A program made the position numbers and the translations under genes. This document shows positions 1-8,086 of a stretch of DNA of 40,088 bases, in pieces. The notes under the pieces are model-generated. The model was not told the DNA's origin and did no database searches. It worked only from the letters and a program-made list of their open reading frames with translations. The stretch comes from Lutibacter sp. GTDB taxonomy: Bacteria; Bacteroidota; Bacteroidia; Flavobacteriales; Flavobacteriaceae. How positions within the stretch are numbered: the first letter of the stretch is position 1; each line of letters opens with the position of its first letter. The stretch spans positions 1 through 40,088 of the forward strand of contig JAGPIQ010000008.1 in assembly GCA_018054895.1 (NCBI GenBank), written 5' to 3'.

Positions 1-738
1 CTTTCTAAATAAACGGGCGTCTGGAGCAATTTTATCTAAAGTATTTACAAATTTATGATGAAGTGCTGGATGCTCCATAATAGATAGCATTTGTGTAGAT
101 CGAACAGTGTTCACTAATTTACCGTAGGCCATCATATAATAATATTTACAAACCTGTGCAACGGTTGCAGCGTGACTTAAATTTTTTAAAGGCTCTCTAT
201 TTGTGGATCCTCCGTTTGCGTACCTTTTACCAACCCATAAACCACCATTTGTTGAATCGTACAATTTGTACTTTTCATCTTTCATTACGCTTTCAATTTT
301 TTTATACCCCAATCTGTCAATCATTCTTGTAGAAGCTTGGTTGTCAGAAACACTAATCATCAATTTTAAATCTTTAGTAACTTCTGGCGTTTCTTTTAAT
401 TCGCCTTTGTCAATAGCGTCCATAGCTGATAACAAAATAGCTATCTTCGGTAAACTTGCAGCGTACATCATTTGATTTCCATTGACACCTGCATATTTTG
501 CATCCTCAGGATTGCTTAAGTCAATAACGCCAACAGCCATTTTGTGTTGTTTAATTAAATTTTTCCATTCTGGAATTTTATTTAATTCCTGCTCCAATGA
601 ATTTTGAAGTCTAGGATTTACAACATTCGGAATTGCTTTTATTTTTGAATCGTCAATTTTAAGAGGCAACTCATTTTGTCCAATAATTAAGGAAGTAAAA
701 AAAAGAGTGATAAGCGTAAGTGATTGATATAAATTCAT
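1..738 (-). CDS. Class A beta-lactamase-fold serine hydrolase (3' end outside window)
   Basis: The ATG is at 738 and the frame stays open to base 1, giving 246 codons with the C-terminus beyond the window. A hydrophobic signal peptide covers about residues 1-20. The serine hydrolase motif is S95-L-P-K98 within AASLPK, and an SDN triad (MISVSDN) follows about 33 residues later, as in class A beta-lactamases and the Beta-lactamase2 family. The KTG motif would lie outside the window. Flavobacterial proteins of this type are often annotated only as serine hydrolases, so a penicillin-binding or peptidoglycan role is as likely as antibiotic hydrolysis. It is separated from the next gene by about 235 bases of A/T-rich sequence and looks monocistronic. 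Confidence 0.8.
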   Translation of the reverse strand, partial: MNLYQSLTLITLFFTSLIIGQNELPLKIDDSKIKAIPNVVNPRLQNSLEQELNKIPEWKNLIKQHKMAVGVIDLSNPEDAKYAGVNGNQMMYAASLPKIAILLSAMDAIDKGELKETPEVTKDLKLMISVSDNQASTRMIDRLGYKKIESVMKDEKYKLYDSTNGGLWVGKRYANGGSTNREPLKNLSHAATVAQVCKYYYMMAYGKLVNTVRSTQMLSIMEHPALHHKFVNTLDKIAPDARLFRK

Positions 739-973
739 TTATGTTTTTGAATGATGATTATTACGAAGCAAATGTATTTCTTTTTTGAATATGTTAGTTG
801 TTAAAAATTTAATTTTTAATAAAATAAAAATCCTTGAAAACACTGGTGTTTTTCACGAAAAGAGAATAAAGTTGTTAAAAAAAATAAATACACTTTTAAT
901 TTTTCTTCCTAAAAAGGGGTTTTAGAAAAATAATTTTAAAGTTTTGTAAGCTGTTGTAGGTCAGAAATATATG

Positions 974-1411
974 TTAGGTTATTTTTTTGATATTTTTTTT
1001 TCGCATCACTTTTTCAACAACTTCAAATATTTGTTTTTTTAAATTTTTATACTTTTTTAAATAAATTTCAATTTCGTTTTCTAACGTTTTATGTTGCTCA
1101 ATATAGTTGATGTTAGTTATTAAGTTATTGTTTTCAATTAAATCGGCTAAAACTATTTCATGTTTTTTAAAAGAATCAATTAAAACAGTACCTGTTTTTT
1201 GTTCTACTTCCAATTTTTTTGTAAAAATTTCAATTCTTTTTGATAAGCCAGCAACCAAATAATCAATATATTTTACACTTAATAAATGATTTAAAAAGCG
1301 AATTTCATCTAAAATAAATTCGACTTCTGAAACCCAATTGTTAGATTCATTATGCAAATCAGCGATGCTTTTTTGGTTGTTTTTCCAACCTTTTTTAGTT
1401 TCTGTAGTCAT
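974..1411 (-). CDS. Uncharacterised helical/coiled-coil protein, third gene of a USP operon
   Basis: A protein of 145 aa with no family I recognise. It has no signal peptide or membrane segment, is rich in Lys, Glu, Asn, Ile and Leu, and is predicted by eye to be almost wholly alpha-helical. A Trp near residue 26 (NNWVSEVEFILDEI) starts the first long helix, and later helices carry a repeated H-x3-L pattern (FKKHEIVL, EQHKTLENEI). It is the last gene of a leftward set with the 4-TM protein and the universal stress protein. Its size, helix layout and stress-gene context resemble the 130-aa protein at 31380-31772. A role in stress physiology follows from neighbours only. Confidence 0.6.
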   Translation of the reverse strand: MTTETKKGWKNNQKSIADLHNESNNWVSEVEFILDEIRFLNHLLSVKYIDYLVAGLSKRIEIFTKKLEVEQKTGTVLIDSFKKHEIVLADLIENNNLITNINYIEQHKTLENEIEIYLKKYKNLKKQIFEVVEKVMRKKNIKKIT

Positions 1412-1469
1412 TATTTTTTGTTTTAAAAATTATTGATACCATAAGTTTATACGAACAGGAAATTAGGTT

Positions 1470-1859
1470 TTAAACTATTATAAAACCATAAGCCATACTT
1501 AATAAAAAAACACCTGCTAAAAAAAGTAATGTATAAATTAGTTGAACAAATTTTATATTTACAAAGTTAAACCAGTGTATTGTTTGTTTAGGGAATATAA
1601 ATAACGCTAAGCCTTTTAAAAGAGCAGCCCAACCAATTAGCGTAATAACTAGTGTCCAATTACTTTCCCAAATATTATGCAATAGAATATTTATTAAACC
1701 AATTATAATTGCAATAAAGGCAGCAAGTATTGCAAATTTTTGATCTTTTAAATCTGTGATAATTTGAACGATTCTTTTAGGATTTAAAGTTAAAATTAAA
1801 AAGAAAATGATCAAATACCAACCCCAAAATTTCGCCAAAAAAATTGATGTATTTTCCAT
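1470..1859 (-). CDS. Small four-helix integral membrane protein
   Basis: A protein of 129 aa with four hydrophobic segments, at about residues 10-27, 42-62, 68-90 and 105-127. Short basic loops lie between them (NPKRIVQ, FPKQTIHW). No catalytic or metal-binding motif is seen. It begins about 15 bases after the stop of the upstream USP gene, so the two are probably cotranscribed, with the helical protein at 974-1411 following. Families of this size and topology are mostly of unknown function. Pairing with a universal stress protein suggests, without proving, a membrane-stress or proton-motive-force role. Confidence 0.6.
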   Translation of the reverse strand: MENTSIFLAKFWGWYLIIFFLILTLNPKRIVQIITDLKDQKFAILAAFIAIIIGLINILLHNIWESNWTLVITLIGWAALLKGLALFIFPKQTIHWFNFVNIKFVQLIYTLLFLAGVFLLSMAYGFIIV

Positions 1860-1874
1860 AATTTAAGTTTTTAG

Positions 1875-2720
1875 TTATTCTTCTTCATGTAGTACTAAAA
1901 AGGGCACTTTAGTGTGGAAACTGATTTCTTCAACGGTTGGCTTAAATAAAATTCGTTGAAAAAAAGTAAGGTTTTTAGCCACCATAATTATAATATCAAT
2001 ATCTCTGCTTTCTACAAAACAGCGTATGCCTTCTTCAATACTATTATTTGTAATTTTATGAAAACTATGTTTTTCTTCTGTAAAATAATTATGTAAATAA
2101 TGCTTGTTTTCCAATTGATGCTCTGTTACTATTTCATCTTTTTTAGCAATGTGAACAATTCTAACCGATGAATTATACATTTCAGCAAAATCTGAAATGG
2201 TATTTAAAATTACAGGTTGATAAAAATTATAAAAATCAGTAGGGAAAGCAATTTCTTTTGGTGCAATAAATGTTGAGTTTTCAGGGATTATTAATACGGG
2301 GCATTTAATTTTAGTAATTAAATCGCCAGTATTTGTACCAATAACAACTTCACTAAAGCCAGAAGCACCTTTAGTTCCCATTATAATTAAGTCTATTTTT
2401 TTTTCTTCAACTTGCTCTTTTATAGCATCTATAAAAAAATCATATTTAGAAATTGTAAAAAAATGATGATTAGGCTTTGAGTCTTCTTCTTTAATCTTCT
2501 TTAATAATTTAGTTAATTCTAGTTTAGCCTGTTTTAAAATTGTGGTTTCCAAAATATTTGATGAAGGCAATATTGGTATTTCTCCACTTACATACGTTGA
2601 TATTAATGTTACATTAAGAATATAAAAATTGACTGGTGTGTTTTTATAAAATTCTAACGCATATTTAATTGCATTCCAAGAATTCTCAGAAAAATCGGTA
2701 GGTAATAATATATTTTTCAT
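1875..2720 (-). CDS. Universal stress protein, tandem UspA domains
   Basis: A cytosolic protein of 281 aa with two UspA domains in tandem, the usual Bacteroidetes architecture. Domain 1 (about 1-148) opens with MKNILLPTDFSENSWNAIKYA and ends with the ATP-binding signature GTKGASGFSEVVIGTNTG...CPVLIIPE (G-x2-G-x9-G-T). Domain 2 (about 155-281) is degenerate in that loop (MVAKNLTFFQRILFKPTVEEI), so nucleotide binding is likely confined to the first half. It lies outside the putative island but is closest by eye to the island USP at 28704-29546. It heads a three-gene leftward unit, and upstream is a quiet 250-base A/T-rich gap. Confidence 0.9.
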   Translation of the reverse strand: MKNILLPTDFSENSWNAIKYALEFYKNTPVNFYILNVTLISTYVSGEIPILPSSNILETTILKQAKLELTKLLKKIKEEDSKPNHHFFTISKYDFFIDAIKEQVEEKKIDLIIMGTKGASGFSEVVIGTNTGDLITKIKCPVLIIPENSTFIAPKEIAFPTDFYNFYQPVILNTISDFAEMYNSSVRIVHIAKKDEIVTEHQLENKHYLHNYFTEEKHSFHKITNNSIEEGIRCFVESRDIDIIIMVAKNLTFFQRILFKPTVEEISFHTKVPFLVLHEEE

Positions 2721-2970
2721 TGTGATATTATTTTATATTAAAATCTTGTTATCAAACGAAAATAATGAATCTTATAGGGGTGTGTTTTGTTGAATATTTT
2801 TACTTTTTTGAGATGATTTGTTTTTTCAATTCAATATAATACACAAGATAATTTGTTACTTAAAGGTACGTGTTTTTTGTATTTTAACCAAATTTTAAGG
2901 GAATCTATTCGGGGTAAAAGCAGTCTATTTTTGTTTTATTCCTGAAAATAAGAATTAAATATTTATAAAG

Positions 2971-3069
2971 ATGAATGAAAATTCGGTAGCTGCTTTTGTT
3001 GGTTCTATTGTCACAATTGCAATTATAGGTGAGTATATTTTCTGTTTTTCTTTTAAACCTCGAACATAA
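2971..3069 (+). CDS. Possible 32-aa membrane-inserted small protein
   Basis: ATG at 2971 followed by 31 codons and TAA. The first half is a hydrophobic helix (SVAAFVGSIVTIAIIG) and the end is short and basic. A Bacteroidetes -7 match, TATTTTTG, lies at 2926-2933, placing a start of transcription about 30 bases before the ATG, although no good -33 element is visible. The reading frame is convergent with the Fur-family gene. I recognise no family. It could be a genuine small membrane protein or a chance frame. Confidence 0.35.
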   Translation: MNENSVAAFVGSIVTIAIIGEYIFCFSFKPRT

Positions 3070-3075
3070 TATATT

Positions 3076-3100
3076 GAACTTTATTTTTTTAATAGAGTTC
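3076..3100. terminator. Weak hairpin between convergent genes
   Basis: GAACT-T-TATT pairs with AATA-G-AGTTC around a T-rich loop. It overlaps the last codons of the Fur-family gene and sits just after the possible small ORF at 2971. A bidirectional terminator is plausible but the stem is weak. Confidence 0.3.
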
Positions 3101-3472
3101 TATGCATTTTTTGCATATTCCTGTTAACACACAATTTACATTTTCAACTAAATACTCATCTGAAATTGAAAATTTAACTTCAATAGGTAAGCACTCAATA
3201 GTGTCACATTTAGTACATCTAAAGTGAAAATGATATGTTGGTTTTTTAGTTTCAGTAGGTTTTGCACATAAAGCAAAGTACTGTTTACCGTCTTCAGCAA
3301 TAACTTTATGTAAAATTCCATCATCACAAAAACGATTTAAAACACGATAAATAGTTGCTCGATTAATATCAATAGCTATTTTTTGCATAATAGCATCTTG
3401 ACTCATAGCCTTTCCTGCTTTTAAAATAATAGCTAAAACAGCTTCTTTTGTAGGGGTGTTTCTTCTTTTCAT
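3089..3472 (-). CDS. Fur-family metal-responsive repressor (Zur-like)
   Basis: A 127-aa transcriptional repressor. An extended frame begins eight codons upstream with TTG and runs into the operator, so I take ATG 3472 (MKRRNTPTKE) as the start. An N-terminal winged helix (about 1-75) has the recognition helix NRATIYRVLNRF. A dimerisation/metal domain holds HFHFRCTKC (H81, H83, C86, C89) and GICKKC (C120, C123), the two CxxC pairs of the structural zinc site. The family includes Fur, Zur and PerR. Divergence from a TonB receptor and His-rich lipoproteins favours Zur (zinc), and the operator at 3481-3521 suggests it represses both directions. Assignment to zinc rather than iron is inference. 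Confidence 0.88.
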   Translation of the reverse strand: MKRRNTPTKEAVLAIILKAGKAMSQDAIMQKIAIDINRATIYRVLNRFCDDGILHKVIAEDGKQYFALCAKPTETKKPTYHFHFRCTKCDTIECLPIEVKFSISDEYLVENVNCVLTGICKKCIELY

Positions 3473-3480
3473 TACGCTAA

Positions 3481-3521
3481 TGCGATTGTATTGCAATAAT
3501 TATTGCGATTGTGTTGCAATA
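3481..3521. promoter_or_regulatory. Probable Fur/Zur operator: two palindrome-forming repeats
   Basis: An 18-bp unit, TGCGATTGTRTTGCAATA, occurs at 3481-3498 and again at 3504-3521 with one difference, a phase of 23 bp. Between them the near-perfect palindrome TTGCAATAATTATTGCGA (3491-3508) forms. It lies 9 bp upstream of the repressor ATG and overlaps the -33 region of the rightward promoter, as expected for an autoregulated, divergently acting operator. Binding by the adjacent regulator is inferred. Confidence 0.7.
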
Positions 3522-3543
3522 TACGAAATTAATAATATATTTG
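3513..3543 (+). promoter_or_regulatory. Bacteroidetes-type promoter for the metal-uptake genes
   Basis: The -7 box TATATTTG (3536-3543) matches TAnnTTTG, and GTTG at 3513-3516 matches three of four bases of the TTTG -33 box at the exact 19-bp spacing. The -33 box lies inside the second operator repeat, so bound repressor should occlude it. Transcription would start near 3550 and leave a leader of about 170 bases before the first rightward gene. A 6-bp hairpin (AATACC/GGTATT, 3593-3611) in that leader has no U-tract. Confidence 0.6.
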
Positions 3544-3723
3544 CAAAACAAGCAAACGCGACATAGTCGTAATAGAGCAAGCTGTAATTTGTAATACCTT
3601 ATTTAGGTATTCTGGTTTAGAGATGTGTTTTAAGAAATAAAAAAAGGGAACTATAGCGAATGAAAATGGAGTTTAACATTAACTTCAATAGTAATTTTTA
3701 ATTATAATGGATTATTTATCTTA

Positions 3724-4032
3724 ATGAAAATTAGGCGCATAAAAAATAGCATTACATATTTACTTATTGTCCTTTTTCTTTCAATGAAAATGGCAGGACT
3801 TCATGCGCTTTCGCATGCAGATGATAAAGAACATGCAGAACATTGTGCTATTTGCGACCATGCTATTGTAAATAATTTAACACCAATATTGACTTCTGAT
3901 CTTCAATGTTTCACTATTGAAACTATTGAATTTATTGTTCATAGAGAAGTGACTTCAAACTATCGTTTTATTATTTTTAATACGACTTCTGTAAGTCAAC
4001 TCTTTTCGAGACCACCACCTTTTTTAGTATAA
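3724..4032 (+). CDS. Small exported/membrane protein with His/Cys metal-binding motif
   Basis: A protein of 102 aa. A basic N-terminus is followed by a hydrophobic segment (about 11-28). Next comes a dense metal-ligand cluster: H27, H31, H37, H40, C41, C44 and H46 in HALSHADDKEHAEHCAICDH. The C-terminal half has no evident motif and ends in a Pro-rich tail (FSRPPPFLV). It is the first gene after the operator-controlled promoter and precedes the TonB receptor by about 255 bases. Proteins of this kind occur next to outer-membrane receptors in Flavobacteria but I know no established function. A periplasmic metal-sensing or chaperone role is inferred from the ligands and context. Confidence 0.7.
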   Translation: MKIRRIKNSITYLLIVLFLSMKMAGLHALSHADDKEHAEHCAICDHAIVNNLTPILTSDLQCFTIETIEFIVHREVTSNYRFIIFNTTSVSQLFSRPPPFLV

Positions 4033-4287
4033 ATATCCCTATTTGTTTTTTATTTAAGAATTAGATTTGTTTAACTTAATTATTTCATTATAAAGTTTTT
4101 ATGAAACTATATAAGTGTATGTAAATATTTTAAAGCTGCGGATTTAGATCCTTAACTATCTATCATCTGTTAGTAATTAAGCTACTATGTGCAGATTGTT
4201 AAATTCAATTTAAAAAAAAACAATATAGATTTTATAACGACCTCTTTTCTTTAAGAGTAATTTTTTTAAATAGTACACTATCTCATT

Positions 4288-6663
4288 ATGTTTTATAAAA
4301 TACTGAGCACATGGCTATGTTTTAGTCTATGTTCTATTGCCGTTGCGCAAGAATCTTTTCAAATAAAAGGATTTATAATGAATGCCAGCACCTTGCAACC
4401 TATAAATGGAGCCAATATTATTGGTGAAGGTCTATTTTCAATTTCATCTTCTACGGGAGAATTTAGTATAAATAATGTAAATGAAGGAGATTTAACAATT
4501 ACACTATCTCATGTTGGATATGCTTCAAAAACAATGGTTGTTAAAGTAACCAAGAAAGTGAAAGAATTTAAGGTTTATTTAAAGGAATCTGCTACGAACC
4601 TTAATGAGATAGAAGTTTATGGAAAATCAAAAAGTAGAAAAATAAAAGAGACGCCAACAGTAACGTATTCAGTTTCTAAGGAGTTTTTTGATGAAAATAG
4701 AGGAAATAGTTTGATGCAAACTTTAAGTAAAATACCAGGAGTAAGCACTATTGCTATTGGCTCTGGACAATCAAAACCAGTAATTAGAGGTTTGGGTTTT
4801 AATAGAGTTGCAGTTGTTCAAAATGGAATAAAGCACGAGGCGCAACAATGGGGTAATGACCATGGTTTGGAAATTGATCAATACGGTATTGAGGATATTA
4901 AAATTATAAAAGGGCCTATTTCATTATTGTATGGTTCTGATGCTATTGCAGGTGTTGTGGACATTCAACTTTCTAAAATACCATTGCAGAATTCTTTTAA
5001 TGGTGAAGTAAATTTATTAGCAGAAAGTAATAATGATCTTTTAGGGGTTTCCGCAGGTGTGCAAGCTAGAAAAGAAAAATGGTTTTATAGAGGACGCTTA
5101 ACTTATAGAGATTATGGAGATTACAAAGTTCCAACAGATAAAATTAGTTATGAGAATTATATTTTTGAATTATATGACAATAATTTAAGAAACACGGCGG
5201 GAAAAGAAGCGAATGCCAGTTTTAGTGTTGGATATGTTTCGGATGCTATTAAAACCGAAACGTTTATTAGTAATGTAAATGCAAAAAACGGTTTTTTTGC
5301 CAATGCTCACGGGTTAGAAGTTAGAACATCGAGTATCGATTATGATAGTTCTAATAGAGATATTGACCTTCCTTTTCATAAGGTAAATCATTTTAAAATA
5401 ACCAACAATACGGCTGTAACTTTAGGAAATCACACAATTCATTTTGATTTGGGTTACCAAAATAATCACAGAGAAGAACATTCCGAAGCTGTTCCGCACG
5501 GGTATATGCCAAAACCATCAGATAGTAAAGAACGAGAATTTACGAAAAACACCTACGCTCTAAATGTAAGAGATGCCTTTAAACCGAATAATCAACACGA
5601 TATTGTTATAGGCTTAAATACAGAATATCAGGATAATAATATTGGTGGATGGGGATTTTTAATCCCTAAATACAATCGTTTTACGATTGGAGCATTTGCA
5701 TATGATCAATTTGAAATTAACCCAAATTTGCATTTTTTGGCAGGTGTACGGTATGATTTTGGACTTTTAGATACTAAATCATATTTCGATTGGTATCCTT
5801 CCACCGTAAATAATAATGATGGCTCAACATCATATGTGCATTTGCAAAGAGCGCAAAATAAATCGTTGAATTTTGGAAATATAAGTGCTTCTGCAGGTTT
5901 TAGCTATTTAAATAAAAGCACCACTTACAAAGTAAATATAGGAAAGAGTTTCAGAATGCCTTTATCCAATGAGTTGGCTTCAGACGGAGTTAATTATCAT
6001 ATGTACCGTTATGAAAAAGGAAATCTGGATTTAAATCCCGAAGAATCGTATCAATTAGATGTTGATATTGATCATACCACCAAGTTATTTAGTGTTGGTG
6101 TTAGTCCTTTTGTTAATTTTTTCGATAATTATATTTATTTGAATCCAACTTCAAAATATTATGAAACGTTACAAATTTATGAATATACACAAGCAAAAGT
6201 TTTTAGAATTGGAGGAGAGCTAAGATTAAGTACGACTGTTTTTAAAAATTTGCAATTAGATGCGTCTGCGGAATACGTATTTTCTAGACAAACCAGTGGT
6301 GTGAAAAAAGATTTTACACTTCCTTTTTCGCCACCATTATCAGGATTATTCTCTGTTAATTATCAATTTAAAGACTTTCACTTTTTAAGTAAAACCAAAC
6401 TTATTGCTGATTTCAGAATTACAGCAATGCAAGATGAAATTGTGCCGCCAGAACAACAAACAGATGGCTATCAAGTGTTAAATATGTCGCTTTTAACAGA
6501 AATGGAATTGTTTAAAAATAATCCACCTGTTCAATTACGAGTAAAACTCAACAATGTGTTTGATACCAAGTATTTCGATCATACCAGCTTTTACAGATTA
6601 ATAGATGTTCCAGAAGCAGGTAGAAATTTATCAATATCAGTAACAATACCATTTAATAAATAA
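4288..6663 (+). CDS. TonB-dependent outer-membrane receptor (probable zinc/metal uptake, ZnuD-like)
   Basis: A receptor of 791 aa, typical length. A signal peptide (about 1-21, ending AVAQ) is followed by a carboxypeptidase-regulatory-like beta-sandwich (about 24-110). The plug domain (about 115-225) contains LMQTLSKIPGVSTIAI, IRGLGFNRVAVVQNGI and IKIIKGPISLLYGSDAIAGVV. A 22-strand barrel ends with a C-terminal aromatic/hydrophobic strand (LSISVTIPFNK). It imports a chelated metal using TonB energy. The plug segment HEAQQWGNDHGLEIDQYG and several His-containing loops (NHREEHSEAVPHGY) recall ZnuD-type zinc receptors, and the upstream Fur/Zur operator and downstream His-rich lipoproteins agree. 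Receptor class is certain; substrate is inferred. Confidence 0.9.
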   Translation: MFYKILSTWLCFSLCSIAVAQESFQIKGFIMNASTLQPINGANIIGEGLFSISSSTGEFSINNVNEGDLTITLSHVGYASKTMVVKVTKKVKEFKVYLKESATNLNEIEVYGKSKSRKIKETPTVTYSVSKEFFDENRGNSLMQTLSKIPGVSTIAIGSGQSKPVIRGLGFNRVAVVQNGIKHEAQQWGNDHGLEIDQYGIEDIKIIKGPISLLYGSDAIAGVVDIQLSKIPLQNSFNGEVNLLAESNNDLLGVSAGVQARKEKWFYRGRLTYRDYGDYKVPTDKISYENYIFELYDNNLRNTAGKEANASFSVGYVSDAIKTETFISNVNAKNGFFANAHGLEVRTSSIDYDSSNRDIDLPFHKVNHFKITNNTAVTLGNHTIHFDLGYQNNHREEHSEAVPHGYMPKPSDSKEREFTKNTYALNVRDAFKPNNQHDIVIGLNTEYQDNNIGGWGFLIPKYNRFTIGAFAYDQFEINPNLHFLAGVRYDFGLLDTKSYFDWYPSTVNNNDGSTSYVHLQRAQNKSLNFGNISASAGFSYLNKSTTYKVNIGKSFRMPLSNELASDGVNYHMYRYEKGNLDLNPEESYQLDVDIDHTTKLFSVGVSPFVNFFDNYIYLNPTSKYYETLQIYEYTQAKVFRIGGELRLSTTVFKNLQLDASAEYVFSRQTSGVKKDFTLPFSPPLSGLFSVNYQFKDFHFLSKTKLIADFRITAMQDEIVPPEQQTDGYQVLNMSLLTEMELFKNNPPVQLRVKLNNVFDTKYFDHTSFYRLIDVPEAGRNLSISVTIPFNK

Positions 6664-6692
6664 CAATTAATAAGAATCAAAAACAACAACAA

Positions 6693-7478
6693 ATGAAAAC
6701 AAACATTATGAAAACAAATTTTAAATTTTTAGCAATCATCGCTTTCCTTGGAACCTTTTTATACTCTTGTAGTGATGATGATAGCCCGGTATTAAATGCA
6801 CCACAAATATCTAATTTTGAATATGGAGAAGGCAGTGCCCATTCAACAGAACAGGTAGCCTATAAAGATTCTGATATACATTTAGAAGCCGAAATTAAGG
6901 CAGAAGCAAAAGTAGTAAGTATTACACTTGCTATACATGCTCATGATTTAACTTTAGGTGAAAACGAAGTAGATTGGGAATTTGAAAAAGTATATACTGA
7001 TGCAAAATATTTAGTTATAAATCCTACATTTCACGAGCATGTAGATGTTCCTAATAATATACCTGCTGGGGAATATCACATAGAGTTAATAGTAACCGAC
7101 GAATTAGGAAATAGCACAGAGGTTGAAGGGCATCTTCAAATTTTAGATGCTATTACGTTCAGTGATTTTTCTATAGATACCACAGCTTCTAGAGGAAATG
7201 ATTTTCATGCAGAATTTATGATAAATGCAGTAAATGGTATTCATAGTATAACAGTTGATGTACATGCACATGGACTTACTGTAGGTGCGGGTGAAGTAGA
7301 ATGGGATTTTGAAGAAGAATTTTTAGGGAAATATCACGAACAAACTTCCATAGAATTTCATGAGCATATAGATATTCCTACAACAGCTGCAGTAGGAGAG
7401 TACCATATCATATTTACCGTAAAAGATGAAGATGGAAATACGAAAAAATATGAAACTCATATAAATATTACAGCATAA
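6693..7478 (+). CDS. His-rich lipoprotein with two DUF4625-like domains
   Basis: A 261-aa lipoprotein. The start is either 6693 or the in-frame ATG at 6708 (MKTNFKFLAII), which gives a tidier signal peptide. The lipobox is LYSC followed by SDDD, typical of Bacteroidetes surface lipoproteins. Two Ig-like repeats of about 110 residues follow. Each carries the same His signature: IHAHDL / FHEHVDVP...GEYHIEL in repeat 1 and VHAHGL / FHEHIDIP...GEYHIIF in repeat 2. The paired HxH motifs suggest divalent metal binding at the cell surface. It follows the TonB receptor by 29 bases and is probably cotranscribed with it, so it may pass metal to the receptor. The family assignment is by eye. Confidence 0.75.
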   Translation: MKTNIMKTNFKFLAIIAFLGTFLYSCSDDDSPVLNAPQISNFEYGEGSAHSTEQVAYKDSDIHLEAEIKAEAKVVSITLAIHAHDLTLGENEVDWEFEKVYTDAKYLVINPTFHEHVDVPNNIPAGEYHIELIVTDELGNSTEVEGHLQILDAITFSDFSIDTTASRGNDFHAEFMINAVNGIHSITVDVHAHGLTVGAGEVEWDFEEEFLGKYHEQTSIEFHEHIDIPTTAAVGEYHIIFTVKDEDGNTKKYETHINITA

Positions 7479-7491
7479 TATTATTAATAAC

Positions 7492-7526
7492 ACCGCATAG
7501 GACTTAATAATGCTATGCGGTTTTAA
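7492..7526 (+). terminator. Hairpin between the two lipoprotein genes
   Basis: ACCGCATAG (7492-7500) pairs exactly with CTATGCGGT (7513-7521), followed by TTTTAATT. It may terminate part of the receptor-lipoprotein message or stabilise its 3' end. It also shows that the ATG at 7510, inside the loop, is not the start of the next gene. Confidence 0.55.
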
Positions 7527-7536
7527 TTCATTTAAT

Positions 7537-8016
7537 ATGAAAATTATATCAAAATATTTTTATTTTTTAATCTTAATCGGGTTGTTATCATCATGTTCAG
7601 ATGACGATAATATTGATAAAGATGAACAAAAACCAACTATAAGTATTAATTATAATGAAGGGTTTCCGCAAGCTTGTGCACAATTAGAAAGAGGAAAAAC
7701 ATATAATTTTAAAGCTATGGTGATGGATAATAAAGCATTAGCTTCCTACAGTTTAGATATTCATCATAATTTTGATCATCACACGCATGATGATCAAGGT
7801 GTAAAATGTGATTTGGAGTCGAAAAAAAACGCTGTCAATCCATTAATATTTATGGAAAATTATACCATCGAAGGTGGATTAACTAGTTATGAAATAAATA
7901 TTAGTGTAACTACTCCTAATGATATTGATACTGGAGATTACCACTGTTCTTATTCTGTTACGGATGAAACAGGTTGGCAATCCAGAACTTCTGTAGATAT
8001 AAAAATTGTGAATTAA
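7537..8016 (+). CDS. His-rich lipoprotein, DUF4625-like
   Basis: A protein of 159 aa starting at ATG 7537 (MKIISKYFYFLILIGLL). A longer frame from 7510 begins inside the preceding hairpin and would bury the signal peptide. The lipobox is LSSC with a following SDDD. A single Ig-like domain resembles one repeat of the 6693-7478 product but has a different ligand cluster, IHHNFDHHTHDDQGVKC, followed by GDYHCSYSVTDETGW. Two Cys (C in QACAQ and VKCD) could form a disulfide. It is last in the rightward metal-uptake set and likely acts at the outer membrane as a metal-binding partner of the receptor; that function is inferred. Confidence 0.7.
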   Translation: MKIISKYFYFLILIGLLSSCSDDDNIDKDEQKPTISINYNEGFPQACAQLERGKTYNFKAMVMDNKALASYSLDIHHNFDHHTHDDQGVKCDLESKKNAVNPLIFMENYTIEGGLTSYEINISVTTPNDIDTGDYHCSYSVTDETGWQSRTSVDIKIVN

Positions 8017-8030
8017 AAATAGCACAAAAA

Positions 8031-8086
8031 AAATCAATTTAAAAAAGCTTTGGATATAATTATCTAAAGCGTTTTTAAATTGATTT
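8031..8086. terminator. Strong bidirectional terminator between convergent operons
   Basis: A 26-base arm (8031-8056) pairs with 8061-8086 around a TAAT loop, with only two internal mismatches. The outer 15 pairs are A/T-rich and give U-tracts in both directions. It directly abuts the stop of the leftward PepSY reductase gene and ends the rightward lipoprotein message. Confidence 0.8.

Noticed and set aside
203..475. Plus-strand 90-codon frame near the window start
   Set aside because: It lies antisense to the beta-lactamase-fold gene, whose SxxK and SDN motifs establish the minus strand as coding.
3473..3496. Longer Fur-family protein starting at TTG 3496
   Set aside because: The extra eight residues (MQYNRISV) lie in the operator sequence and precede a good ATG start with a normal family N-terminus.
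3593..3611. Hairpin AATACC/GGTATT in the metal-locus leader as terminator or riboswitch
   Set aside because: Six-base stem without a U-tract and no recognisable riboswitch core; likely incidental.
7510..7536. ATG at 7510 as the start of the third lipoprotein
   Set aside because: It is inside the loop of a 9-bp hairpin and would place nine non-hydrophobic residues before the lipoprotein signal peptide; ATG 7537 fits better.
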